Part shown: positions 9,068-17,284 of the stretch, piece after piece | How the letters are laid out: each line of letters opens with the position of its first letter | How positions within the stretch are numbered: position 1 is the stretch's first letter | Source of the DNA: Blastomonas aquatica | Lineage (GTDB): Bacteria > Pseudomonadota > Alphaproteobacteria > Sphingomonadales > Sphingomonadaceae | Assembly (NCBI RefSeq): GCF_014639875.1 | Contig: NZ_BMGD01000002.1 | Span: 434,001-498,000 of the forward strand | Length of the DNA stretch: 64,000 nucleotides | Reading direction: 5' to 3' | Position numbers and translations under genes: made by a program | The notes under the pieces: model-generated | What the model saw: the letters and a program-made list of their open reading frames with translations, nothing else | Told to the model about the DNA's origin: nothing | Databases searched by the model: none

Positions 9068-10138
9068 TTAACCGCACTGCGCGCGGTGCAGCAGTTTCTG
9101 GTCGGCGAGCACCAGCGCGACCATCGCCTCCACCACGGGAGTGCCACGAATACCGACGCACGGGTCGTGGCGGCCCTTGGTGATGATTTCGCTGGCATCG
9201 CCTTGCCGTGTGATCGTTTCGACGGGGGTGAGGATCGAGCTGGTCGGCTTGAACGCGACCCGCACCACCACCGGCTGCCCGGTTGAGATGCCGCCTGCAA
9301 TGCCGCCTGCATGGTTGGCGAGGAATTCGGGGTCGCCGTTCGCGCCCGGCCGCATCGGGTCCGCGTTGCGTTCTCCGCTCAGCCGGGCGGCGGCGAAACC
9401 ATCGCCGATCTCGACGCCCTTGACCGCGTTGATCGACATGCACGCGGCGGCCAGCTCGCTGTCGAGCTTGGCATAGAGCGGCGCGCCCCAGCCTGCAGGC
9501 ACGCCGGTTGCGACGCATTCGACCACGGCGCCCAGCGAACTGCCCGCCTTGCGCGCGGCATCGACCTTGGCCTCCCAGCGCTTGGCTGCTTCGGGATCGG
9601 GGCAGAAGAACGGGTTGCGCGCAATCTCGGCGGCATCGAACCGCGCCGGGTCGATGCAGTCGCCGCCAAGTTCGGCGACATAGGCGATCAGCGTGACTTC
9701 GGGGATGGCGAGTCGGGCGACGGCACCTGCGGCGACGCGCGCTGCGGTTTCGCGTGCGCTCGATCGGCCCCCACCGCGATAATCGCGGAAGCCGTATTTC
9801 TTGTCATAGGCGTAATCGGCGTGACCGGGACGATAGGCCTTGGCGACCTCGCTATAGTCCTTTGAGCGCTGGTCGACATTCTCGATCATCAGGCTGATCG
9901 GCGTTCCGGTGGTCCGCCCCTCGAACACGCCTGAGAGTATCCGCACCGCATCGGGCTCCTGCCGCTGCGTCGTGAAGCGCGAGGTCCCCGGACGACGCGC
10001 GTCGAGAAACGGCTGGATATCCGCCTCGCTCAGGCTCAGCCCCGGAGGGCACCCATCCACCACCGCGCCCAACGCAGGGCCATGGCTCTCCCCCCAAGTG
10101 GTAAAGCGAAACACGCGGCCAAAGGTGTTGAAGCTCAT
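9068..10138 (-). CDS. aroC: Chorismate synthase
   Basis: A 356-residue protein that converts 5-enolpyruvylshikimate-3-phosphate to chorismate with reduced FMN, the last step of the shikimate pathway. Family signatures are present: [18 protein letters not shown] near residue 17, [19 protein letters not shown] around 125-145, and the C-terminal [20 protein letters not shown]. Length matches the bacterial family. It starts with ATG at 10138 and is preceded on the same strand by fabI, with 84 bases between. Confidence 0.97.
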   Translation of the reverse strand: MSFNTFGRVFRFTTWGESHGPALGAVVDGCPPGLSLSEADIQPFLDARRPGTSRFTTQRQEPDAVRILSGVFEGRTTGTPISLMIENVDQRSKDYSEVAKAYRPGHADYAYDKKYGFRDYRGGGRSSARETAARVAAGAVARLAIPEVTLIAYVAELGGDCIDPARFDAAEIARNPFFCPDPEAAKRWEAKVDAARKAGSSLGAVVECVATGVPAGWGAPLYAKLDSELAAACMSINAVKGVEIGDGFAAARLSGERNADPMRPGANGDPEFLANHAGGIAGGISTGQPVVVRVAFKPTSSILTPVETITRQGDASEIITKGRHDPCVGIRGTPVVEAMVALVLADQKLLHRAQCG

Positions 10139-10222
10139 GGGTAAGTCCAGTCAGACACAGGATGATCGCCCGCGCTTTGCGGGATTGTGCCTTCGCTGTC
10201 CAGATGGGCTGGCCAACGGTTG

Positions 10223-11029
10223 CTACTGGTCCAGCGCGATGTCCGGGGCGTCTTCCTGCTTCATCCCGACGACGTGATAGCCTGCATCGACATGGTGCGT
10301 CTCGCCGGTGACGCCCGAGGACAAATGCGAGCACAGGTAAAGCCCTGCGCCGCCGACATCGTCGATCGTGACGTTGCGGCGCATCGGGGAGTTGTATTCG
10401 TTCCATTTGAGGATGTAGCGGAAGTCGCCGATACCGCTGGCGGCCAGCGTCTTGATCGGGCCGGCGGAGATCGCGTTGACGCGGATGTTTTCGCGGCCCA
10501 GATCGTTGGCGAGGTATTTGACGCTGGCTTCCAAAGCGGCCTTGGCGACGCCCATGACGTTGTAATGCGGGATGACCTTTTCCGCGCCGTAATAGCTCAG
10601 CGTCACGATCGAACCGCCATTGGTCATCATCGGCCGCGCGCGCTTGGCGACCGCGACCAGCGAATAGGCCGAGATGTTCATCGTCATCAGGAAATTGTCG
10701 AGGCTGGTGTCGACATACAGCCCGCGAAGCTCGTTCTTGTCCGAAAAGCCGATCGCGTGAACGACGAAATCGATCGTCGGCCAACGTGCTGCCAAGGTCT
10801 CGAACGCGGCATCGAGCGCGTCCATATCCGAAACGTCGCATTCGAAGGTGAAATCGCTGCCGAGTTCAGCCGCCAGCGGGATCACGCGCTTGCCCAAAGC
10901 TTCGCCCTGATAGGAAAAGGCGAGCTCTGCGCCCTGCGCTGCCAGTTGCTGGGCGATGCCCCAGGCCAGGGACTTGTTGTTGGCAAGCCCCATGATGAGG
11001 CCGCGTTTGCCCTGCATCAATCCGTTCAT
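10223..11029 (-). CDS. fabI: Enoyl-[acyl-carrier-protein] reductase (NADH)
   Basis: A 268-residue short-chain dehydrogenase-type protein that reduces enoyl-ACP in fatty acid elongation and is the target of triclosan in relatives. The N-terminal KRGLIMGLANNKSLAWGIA nucleotide motif and the catalytic Tyr-x6-Lys in HYNVMGVAKAALE identify FabI. The start at 11029 (MNGLMQGKR) has AAGGA seven bases upstream; an ATG at 11047 would lie inside the yihY gene. It begins 10 bases after the yihY stop, so the two are likely co-transcribed. Confidence 0.96.
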   Translation of the reverse strand: MNGLMQGKRGLIMGLANNKSLAWGIAQQLAAQGAELAFSYQGEALGKRVIPLAAELGSDFTFECDVSDMDALDAAFETLAARWPTIDFVVHAIGFSDKNELRGLYVDTSLDNFLMTMNISAYSLVAVAKRARPMMTNGGSIVTLSYYGAEKVIPHYNVMGVAKAALEASVKYLANDLGRENIRVNAISAGPIKTLAASGIGDFRYILKWNEYNSPMRRNVTIDDVGGAGLYLCSHLSSGVTGETHHVDAGYHVVGMKQEDAPDIALDQ

Positions 11030-11039
11030 GGAAACATCC

Positions 11040-11933
11040 TTATTCATTAGCAGCTTCTTGCGGCGCTCCGCCGCGCGCACGTGCGATCGCCGCGTTCAGT
11101 TCGGCCCCGATTACCATAGCAAAGCCGATGAGGAAGAAGAAAATCAGACTGACCATCACGCCGGCCAGGCTGCCATAGGTCAGGTCGTAGTTGGCGAAGT
11201 TGCTAAGGAAAAACGGCAGCAGCGCAAGGCTTGCCATCCACCAGATGCTGATAAACAAAGGTCCCGGCCAGATCGGATGGCGCTTGCGCCGATATGCGGT
11301 GGGGGTCAGCATGCCAAAGACCAGATACAGCATCGCCAGCAGCACCAGGAAGGTGAACAGTTGGCTGAACGCGACGAGCGACAGCGCGTTTTCTGGAAAG
11401 CCGACGCTGGCGGCGATGACTTCAGCGGCTCCAACCAAGACGACCTGCACACTCAGCGCGAGCATGGTCGCGATCACCGCGATGATGATCAGCGCTAGAG
11501 ATCCGAGGCGATAGCGCCAGAACGGCTTGTCCGAGGTGGCGTCATAGGCCTGGCGAATGATCGCCCGGATCGATTCGATCAGGCTTCCGGTGGTCCACAA
11601 CCCCACGATGACCGCCAGCCAAAGCAGCAGCCCAGTGCGCGCGGTCATCGCCGATTCGATGGGCGCTGCGATAACCGATGCCATGCTCGGGGGGACGGCG
11701 GCGAGAAAGGCGTTGACGGCATCCTGGCCGTAATCGCTGCGGCCAAACACACCCCCCAGAGCGGCAGCGACGATGAAGAACGGGAAAATCGTGAGCAGCG
11801 CCAGATAGGCGAAATTGCCCGCGACCACACCGCCATGCTCGAAGGCGTTGCCAACCACTTCGACCGCGATGGCGCGTGACCGCGTCAGGTTCTCCCTGAA
11901 ATTCTCTGGCTTCAACAGATCGCGAATTGCCAT
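11040..11933 (-). CDS. YihY/BrkB-family inner-membrane protein
   Basis: A 297-residue protein with about six membrane segments in the YihY/BrkB arrangement, once mis-called ribonuclease BN. Visible markers are GNFAYLALLTIFPFFI in the first helix and the later WPGPLFISIWWMASLALLPFFL and YGSLAGVMVSLIFFFLIGFAM segments. Function is unknown. It ends in an Ala-rich tail whose stop codon lies 10 bases before fabI, suggesting one transcript with fabI and perhaps aroC. Confidence 0.85.
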   Translation of the reverse strand: MAIRDLLKPENFRENLTRSRAIAVEVVGNAFEHGGVVAGNFAYLALLTIFPFFIVAAALGGVFGRSDYGQDAVNAFLAAVPPSMASVIAAPIESAMTARTGLLLWLAVIVGLWTTGSLIESIRAIIRQAYDATSDKPFWRYRLGSLALIIIAVIATMLALSVQVVLVGAAEVIAASVGFPENALSLVAFSQLFTFLVLLAMLYLVFGMLTPTAYRRKRHPIWPGPLFISIWWMASLALLPFFLSNFANYDLTYGSLAGVMVSLIFFFLIGFAMVIGAELNAAIARARGGAPQEAANE

Positions 11934-11947
11934 TCTATCGCGCAGCT

Positions 11948-12883
11948 TCAGGCCGTCAGGCCCGCGCGCGGATCATAGTCCGCCTGCCAACCCTCTACGA
12001 ACTGCGTCAGCGCGGCATCGCCGCCCTCGGGCAGGCGGATTTGCAGCTCTATGATCTGGTCGCCGCGCACTCCGGCCTTGCCGTGAAAGCCTCTGCCTTT
12101 GAGCCGCATCTGCTGGCCTGACTGGCTGCCCGGCTTGATCTTCATCATCACCGCGCCATCGACCGTTGGCACGCGCACCTCACCGCCGGCCACCGCTTCC
12201 TTGAGCGAGATCGGTAGGTCGAGCCGTACGTTGTCGCCATCGCGGCGGAAAAAGCGGTGAGGGCGGACCTCGATCGTGACGATGCCATCGCCCGCGCCAC
12301 CGGGGCCCGGCTGGCCTTTGCCGGTGAGCCGCATATTGGTGCCGGTCTCGACACCATGGGGCAGCTTGAGGTCAATCGTCTTGCCATCGGCCAGCGTGAT
12401 CCGCTGCGGCTTCAGCGCTGCAGCATCGGTGAAGTCGACCGCCAGCTTGTAGGCGACATTCGCGCCCTTGGGCGCAGCCCCACGTGCGCCGCCGGCGCCG
12501 CCGCGATAGGTGCTGCCGCCGCCCAGGCCACCAAACAGCCCGTCGAAGATATCGGCAAAATCGACGCCGTCGTTGCCAAAGCCCGAAAAGCCCGCATTCT
12601 CGCTGGTGCGGCCCTGCTGGCGAAAGCCGCCGCCTCCGCCAAAACCGAACGGCGCTGCCGGATTGCCGTCGATGTCGATCTCGCCGCGATCGAACCTGGC
12701 CCGCTTGTCCTTGTCCGAGAGCAGGTCATAGGCACGCGTCACTTCGGAGAAACGCGCGGCGGCGACCGCGTTGTCCTTGTTGTAGTCGGGGTGCAGTTCC
12801 TTGGCGAGCTTGCGGTACGCGCTCTTGATGTCCTTTTCGCTCGCGCCCTTGGACACGCCGAGAATTGCATAGGGATCAGACAT
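11948..12883 (-). CDS. CbpA-like J-domain co-chaperone (DnaJ without zinc fingers)
   Basis: A 311-residue DnaJ-class protein. The J domain occupies residues 1-65 with the HPD motif at 31-33 (AKELHPDYNKDN), which stimulates DnaK ATPase. A Gly/Phe-rich linker follows (FGFGGGGGFRQQ, FGGLGGGSTYRGG), then two C-terminal substrate-binding beta domains (RITLADGKTIDLKLP, MRLTGKGQPGPGGAG, VRVPTVDGAVMMKI). The CxxCxGxG zinc repeats of true DnaJ are absent, as in CbpA and DjlA-like class II proteins. The start MSDPYAILGV at 12883 is preferred; an ATG at 12898 adds five residues. Fifteen bases separate its stop from the yihY start. Confidence 0.88.
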   Translation of the reverse strand: MSDPYAILGVSKGASEKDIKSAYRKLAKELHPDYNKDNAVAAARFSEVTRAYDLLSDKDKRARFDRGEIDIDGNPAAPFGFGGGGGFRQQGRTSENAGFSGFGNDGVDFADIFDGLFGGLGGGSTYRGGAGGARGAAPKGANVAYKLAVDFTDAAALKPQRITLADGKTIDLKLPHGVETGTNMRLTGKGQPGPGGAGDGIVTIEVRPHRFFRRDGDNVRLDLPISLKEAVAGGEVRVPTVDGAVMMKIKPGSQSGQQMRLKGRGFHGKAGVRGDQIIELQIRLPEGGDAALTQFVEGWQADYDPRAGLTA

Positions 12884-12962
12884 GTATGTGGTCGCCATCG
12901 TTGATGAAAATATCCATTGTTGCCGATTTACAACAATATCTGGGGTAGGGGCAGGGCTTTTT

Positions 12963-13424
12963 TCAAGCCGGTATCAGATGAGCCGAGCGCCCGCGCAAAA
13001 AAACTGCGCGGATGGCGATATAGAGTGCAAGCCCCAAAGGACCTGCCGCAAAGGTAAAGAACAGGATTGGCGCCTGGATCAATCGGCCCTTCAGGGTGCT
13101 CAAGCCATGCGCATCGGCGTTGCGCGCGATCCACAGCCCGACGAACAGATCAAACGCCAGGTAATGCACCCAGCCGATGGTAACCCCGGCATCGCTGGCA
13201 AAGATGCTTCGAACCCCGCTTATGGTCGAAAAGTCCGCGCCGCCATCTGTTGGCACGACGCCGGTCACGACCAGCGCGAGCCCGGTGGCATAGCCCAGCG
13301 CCAGCAGCAGGAGCGGGCCGAAAAACAGCGCGCGTGCAATCGCCTCGCGCCTGGGAGCGAGGATCAGCACCGCCCATGCGATCATCGCCAGCAGGTTGGC
13401 CGCCCCGAAAATCTGTTCCCACAT
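12963..13424 (-). CDS. ABA4-like membrane protein
   Basis: A 153-residue protein with four hydrophobic segments. Motifs WEQIFGAANLLAMIAW, GWVHYLAFDLFVGLWIARN and the C-terminal GPLGLALYIAIRAVF fit the ABA4-like family (DUF4281), named after a plant protein needed for neoxanthin formation. Sphingomonads make xanthophyll carotenoids, so a pigment role is possible but is inference. The start at 13424 is chosen because it begins at the family N-terminus; 27 upstream codons are open. It is divergent from pdxH, with 136 bases between the two start codons. Confidence 0.7.
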   Translation of the reverse strand: MWEQIFGAANLLAMIAWAVLILAPRREAIARALFFGPLLLLALGYATGLALVVTGVVPTDGGADFSTISGVRSIFASDAGVTIGWVHYLAFDLFVGLWIARNADAHGLSTLKGRLIQAPILFFTFAAGPLGLALYIAIRAVFLRGRSAHLIPA

Positions 13425-13560
13425 CGGCGAGGTGCCCCCTTTTTTCGCAAAATCCTGTTCATCGCCAGCCCGTTGCGCGCTAAGACGCAGCAGCGCATCG
13501 CGCACTGTCTTATCTGATTAAGGCAGTCAATGAAACCGGCTCCTTCAGGACGAACCAACC

Positions 13561-14139
13561 ATGGCTGACAATCCCTTTGCGCTGTTCGATGATTGGTATG
13601 CGCGCGCGCGCGAAACCGAGATCAACGACAGCAACGCAATGGCGCTGGCGACGGCCGACGCTGCTGGCCATCCCTCGGTGCGGATGGTGCTGCTCAAGGG
13701 GCACGGCCCGGACGGGTTTATCTTCTACACCAATTACCAGGGCCGCAAGGGTGGCGAACTGCTCGCCAACCCCAACGCCGCCTTGCTGTTTCACTGGAAG
13801 TCGCTGCGTCGCCAGATCCGTATCGAAGGGCCGGTGACCCCGGTCGATGATACGACGGCGGACGCCTATTTCGCCACCCGTTCGCGCGATTCGCAGCTGG
13901 GCGCGTGGGCATCGGACCAGTCTCGCCCGTTGCCCGAGCGCCAGATCTTCGAAGACCGGTATGCCGAGGTCGAGCAGCGGTTTGCCGACAAGCCCGTGCC
14001 ACGCCCGCCACATTGGTCAGGGTTTCGCGTGACGCCGCAGCGGATCGAGTTCTGGGAAGATCGCGACCACCGGCTTCACCACCGCCGGGTGTTCACCCGC
14101 ACCGCCACCGGCTGGAACGAAGGACTGCTGTACCCATGA
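13561..14139 (+). CDS. pdxH: Pyridoxamine/pyridoxine 5'-phosphate oxidase
   Basis: A 192-residue FMN enzyme that oxidises pyridoxamine or pyridoxine phosphate to pyridoxal phosphate. FMN and substrate motifs are present: RMVLLKGHGPDGFIFYTNY, KGGELLANPNAALLFHWK, LRRQIRIEG, and the C-terminal PQRIEFWEDRDHRLHHR with a terminal GWNEGLLYP. It is slightly shorter than the E. coli enzyme at the N-terminus, as in many alphaproteobacteria. It overlaps the PhzF-like gene by 4 bases. Confidence 0.95.
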   Translation: MADNPFALFDDWYARARETEINDSNAMALATADAAGHPSVRMVLLKGHGPDGFIFYTNYQGRKGGELLANPNAALLFHWKSLRRQIRIEGPVTPVDDTTADAYFATRSRDSQLGAWASDQSRPLPERQIFEDRYAEVEQRFADKPVPRPPHWSGFRVTPQRIEFWEDRDHRLHHRRVFTRTATGWNEGLLYP

Positions 14140-14945
14140 GCCAACTCCCCGCGACCTTGCCCTATTGCCATATCGATGCCTTCGCCGACCGGCCCTTCAC
14201 CGGCAACCAGGCCGCGGTCATGCCACTCGATGCCTGGCTGGACGACGACGTGCTTCAGGCGATCGGGGAGGAAAACAACTTCGCCGAAACCGCGTTCATC
14301 GTGGCTTCGGACAGCAATGATGCCGATTACGAACTGCGATGGTTCACGCCTGCGGTCGAGATCGCCTTGTGCGGCCATGCGACGCTGGCGGCGGGGCATT
14401 ACGTTTTCGAGAGCGGTTTCGCCGGCGATGCCGTTCGCTTTTCGACCCGCAAGGCCGGGGTGCTGGTGGTGAGGCGGCAGGGCGAGCAGCTGGCGCTGTC
14501 ACTGCCCGCTTATGCGCCGACACCTGCGCCATTGCCTGACTGGACTGCCGCGCTCGGCGCGCTTCCGGCGGAATACCACGTCTATCCCGGCGATTATCAC
14601 GTGCTGCTGTTCGACCGCGCCGAGGACGTGCTGGCGCTGGCACCCGACATGAAGACGCTGGCTGCGCTGGGCGACCACCAATTCATCTGTACCGCGCCAG
14701 GCAAGGATACCGATGTGCTCAGCCGCGTGTTTGTGCCCGGGGCAGGAGTGGACGAGGACAGCGTCACCGGATCGGCGCATGCGGTGCTGACCCCGTTCTG
14801 GGCGGCACGGCTGGGGCGCGCCAGCTTCTCCGCGTTCCAGGCCAGCAAGCGCGGCGGGTTGCTGCACTGCACGCTGACCGGCGACCGTGCGGTGCTCGGC
14901 GGACAATGCGTGACCGTGGTGACGGGGACCTTCCGGTTGCGGTGA
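14136..14945 (+). CDS. PhzF-family isomerase
   Basis: A 269-residue protein of the PhzF/YddE fold. The N-terminus has YCHIDAFADRPFTGNQAAVM and the catalytic glutamate lies in EENNFAETAFI; the family motif ALCGHATLAAGHYVF follows, with DEDSVTGSAHAVLTPFWA in the C-terminal half. PhzF isomerises a dihydroanthranilate in phenazine synthesis, but most members outside phenazine clusters have unknown substrates and no other phenazine gene is present here. The ATGA overlap with pdxH indicates a two-gene operon. Confidence 0.88.
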   Translation: MSQLPATLPYCHIDAFADRPFTGNQAAVMPLDAWLDDDVLQAIGEENNFAETAFIVASDSNDADYELRWFTPAVEIALCGHATLAAGHYVFESGFAGDAVRFSTRKAGVLVVRRQGEQLALSLPAYAPTPAPLPDWTAALGALPAEYHVYPGDYHVLLFDRAEDVLALAPDMKTLAALGDHQFICTAPGKDTDVLSRVFVPGAGVDEDSVTGSAHAVLTPFWAARLGRASFSAFQASKRGGLLHCTLTGDRAVLGGQCVTVVTGTFRLR

Positions 14946-14950
14946 GCATG

Positions 14951-15090
14951 AGCTTCTCCCCTACCGCTTGCGGGAGGGGTGTCTAAGCCGAAGGCGAAGA
15001 CGGGGTGGGCCTGAAAAGCCAATTGTGCTCCCAGCCCACACCGGCCCGGGAAGCCGGGTCTGCCCCTCCCGCAAGCGGGAGGGGAGAGCT
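14951..15090. repeat. 140-base inverted-repeat element (REP/MITE-like)
   Basis: The outer arms, AGCTTCTCCCC near 14951 and GGGGAGAGCT ending near 15090, pair with one another and each arm is itself a hairpin around GCTTGCGGGAGGGG or CCCCTCCCGCAAGC. Inner arms GGGGTGGGCC and GCCCACACC also pair. There is no reading frame. It fills the gap between the convergent PhzF-like and exported-protein genes and could act as a bidirectional terminator. Confidence 0.7.
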
Positions 15091-15117
15091 GTTGGCTTCG
15101 CATTGAATCTTATTCGA

Positions 15118-15720
15118 TCACGGCGCGACCTTGCTCGCCGCGACCAGCGCATCCCATGTTGCGAAGTCGATGCTTCGCCCCGGATAGGCGACCTTCGCGA
15201 ACGGCCAATCCTTCGCCACCCACTCCTTCGCCCACGCGTACAGCTCCGCATCGAAACCCGCGCCGTATTCCGCCTTGGTGACCCACATCGTCACCACCGC
15301 GTCATAGCCGTCGACCTGGCTTGGATAGACATAGACGCAACCACGCTCGCGGCTGCCATCGGGGGTGAGTACGGCATAGGCAAACGATGCCCGCTTCTCG
15401 AACCTTGCCTGTTCGGTCTGCATGTCCTGCATCGCATCGGCGGCGGATACGTCCTTGTGCGGCCAGCTGGTCGAGCGGGTGAAGGTCATTTGCAAGTGCT
15501 CGATCGAGGACATGTACGCGGCGAAATCGATGTCGACGAGCTCGGGGCCGAGTGGGACGATCTTGAAGCCTGGGGTTTCCACCAACGTCGGAACCTTGAA
15601 GTCGGCAGGCACGAACGAGGGCCTGGTGTCTGTTTGTGACGCCCCTTGCGCCCACAGCGGACTTGCGCCCGACAGCGCGATCGTCATCAACACAACCGAA
15701 CCTGCGAACCTGATGCTCAT
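15118..15720 (-). CDS. Exported protein of unknown function, GNAT-like C-terminal segment
   Basis: A 200-residue protein with a Sec signal peptide cut near ASPLWAQ. The mature part has LQMTFTRSTSWPHKD, then SFAYAVLTPDGSRERGCVYVYPS and AVVTMWVTKAEYGAGFDAEL. This pattern of strands, with the closing WPFAKVAYPGRSID, resembles a GNAT acetyltransferase-like family I have seen without a defined activity. Export would make a CoA-dependent role unlikely, so the fold may be reused. It lies downstream of the serine hydrolase gene on the same strand, with 17 bases between. Confidence 0.6.
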   Translation of the reverse strand: MSIRFAGSVVLMTIALSGASPLWAQGASQTDTRPSFVPADFKVPTLVETPGFKIVPLGPELVDIDFAAYMSSIEHLQMTFTRSTSWPHKDVSAADAMQDMQTEQARFEKRASFAYAVLTPDGSRERGCVYVYPSQVDGYDAVVTMWVTKAEYGAGFDAELYAWAKEWVAKDWPFAKVAYPGRSIDFATWDALVAASKVAP

Positions 15721-15737
15721 GGCGTTTTTACCCCCAA

Positions 15738-16871
15738 TTACCTCCGCGGAAACAGCGCCGCGATTCTACCCAGCTGCTCGCGCACCTGATCAAGCTCGTC
15801 GGCTTGTGTCTTGCCCAGCCGCACCATCGTCAGACGCTGGCTGGGGCTGACGATGACGAACTGCCCCAGATGCCCCTGCGCCGCAAAGACATCTGCGGGC
15901 AACAGATCGGGGTACAGAATCGTGCGCCGGCCTGCCGGACGCGGCTTGCTGAGCCAGATATGTCCGCCATAAGCCGGATCGTTGGGCGAGGAGGTCAGCA
16001 TGAAATCGACCCAGCCACGCGTCAGGAACTGGTTGCCGCCAATCGAACCCTTGTTGCGCAGGAATTCGCCGAACTTGGCCCAGTCGCGGGCATTCGCCTG
16101 AATGATCGAACCTCCGATCATCGTGCCTGCGGCATCGAATTCGGGCACCATCGATGTGATCCCCAACGGCTCGAACAACCGCCCTCGCATGTAATCGAGC
16201 ATCGCCCGGCGGCGGACCTCGGGATCCGTGCTGTCTGTCAGCTGGCGGGTGATGATGTCGGCCAGGATCACGGTGGTGTTGGTCGAATATTCGAACTTCG
16301 CTCCAGGCTCGGCCTCGAGCGGCTGGCTGGCGGCATAGCGCACCATGTCGTCACGCCCATCGAGGAACAGCATCCGCACCTCGTCCGACTCGTAGGGCGG
16401 ATCGCCTGCCTCGGTATGCTGCAGCCCCGATGACATGTGCAGCAGATGCCGCAACGTGATCGCGCCGCGCGGATCGCCGGGGCGCTTCCAGTCGGGCACC
16501 GGGGCAGGGGCATCAAGCGCCAGCCTGCCGTCGGCGACCATCAGTCCGACCAGCACTGCGGTGACGCTTTTGGCCATCGACCAGCTGATGAACCGGGTGT
16601 CGCGGTCATAGCCCGGAGCATAGCGTTCGGCGATGATTTCGCCCTCGCGCACGATCACCAGCGCCCGGGTTTCGGACATTTCTTCTTCGTCGAACAGCTT
16701 GCCGATCTCGGCGTTCAATGTGGCGGCTGAAACGCCGGGCACGTCCGCAACCATTGTCTCGCCGCCACCTGCTAGGCTGTCAGCCGCCTTGCTCTCGACG
16801 CCGTACAGGCTAAAGGCGGTTGCGGTGATGATGCCGGTTGCGGCAAGGGCGAGGATGATGCGGTGCTTCAT
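15738..16871 (-). CDS. Class C beta-lactamase-like serine hydrolase
   Basis: A 377-residue protein with an N-terminal hydrophobic signal or anchor. The serine beta-lactamase/esterase motif SxxK is SMAKS in FISWSMAKSVTAVLV, with YSTN as the YxN element and a lactamase-like core after it (HLLHMSSGLQHTE, NARDWAKFGEFLRNKG). Relatives include esterases, DD-peptidases and 6-aminohexanoate hydrolases; the substrate is unknown. It should act in the periplasm. The start at 16871 (MKHRIILAL) gives a standard signal peptide. A divergent small exported gene starts 29 bases away, and an exported protein gene follows on the same strand. Confidence 0.85.
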   Translation of the reverse strand: MKHRIILALAATGIITATAFSLYGVESKAADSLAGGGETMVADVPGVSAATLNAEIGKLFDEEEMSETRALVIVREGEIIAERYAPGYDRDTRFISWSMAKSVTAVLVGLMVADGRLALDAPAPVPDWKRPGDPRGAITLRHLLHMSSGLQHTEAGDPPYESDEVRMLFLDGRDDMVRYAASQPLEAEPGAKFEYSTNTTVILADIITRQLTDSTDPEVRRRAMLDYMRGRLFEPLGITSMVPEFDAAGTMIGGSIIQANARDWAKFGEFLRNKGSIGGNQFLTRGWVDFMLTSSPNDPAYGGHIWLSKPRPAGRRTILYPDLLPADVFAAQGHLGQFVIVSPSQRLTMVRLGKTQADELDQVREQLGRIAALFPRR

Positions 16872-16900
16872 GCCAGCATCCATCAATCAGGCAGGGACCG

Positions 16901-17272
16901 ATGGCAACTCGAAATGTGAACGGAATGTACGGCCCGAGCCGCCGCGGCAAGTTGAAGTGGGTGCTGCTGGCGCTCGCCGTGCTGCTGGTCGTGGGCATCG
17001 TTTACGCCCTGCCCACGATGCGTGCCTACAGCCAGACAGGGGCGGCTTATTCGGCGCGCGTGGTGTGTTCGTGCCGCTATATCGGCGGACGCGCACTCGG
17101 CGATTGCGAGAAGGATCTGGAGCCCGGGATGGAAATCGTCAGCCTCAGCGAAGCCGCCGACGCCAGGCGCATCGATGCGACTGTGCCGCTGCTGGCCAGC
17201 GAAAGCGCGGAATACCGGGAGGGTTGGGGTTGCGTGCTGATGACTCCGAAGGAACGCGAAGCGGTTCGCTAA
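16901..17272 (+). CDS. Small membrane-anchored protein of unknown function
   Basis: A 123-residue protein with one membrane segment (WVLLALAVLLVVGIVYAL, about residues 20-38) and a periplasmic tail holding four cysteines in VVCSCRYIGGRALGDC and GWGCVLM, which could form two disulfides. I do not recognise a named family. AGGGA lies four bases before the ATG. It is divergent from the serine hydrolase gene with 29 bases between the starts, so the two promoters overlap and a shared function is plausible. Confidence 0.65.
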   Translation: MATRNVNGMYGPSRRGKLKWVLLALAVLLVVGIVYALPTMRAYSQTGAAYSARVVCSCRYIGGRALGDCEKDLEPGMEIVSLSEAADARRIDATVPLLASESAEYREGWGCVLMTPKEREAVR

Positions 17273-17284
17273 GCCGCCACGAGA

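Noticed and set aside
14136-14945. PhzF-like gene as part of a phenazine cluster
   Set aside because: No other phz gene is nearby; the gene is coupled to pdxH.
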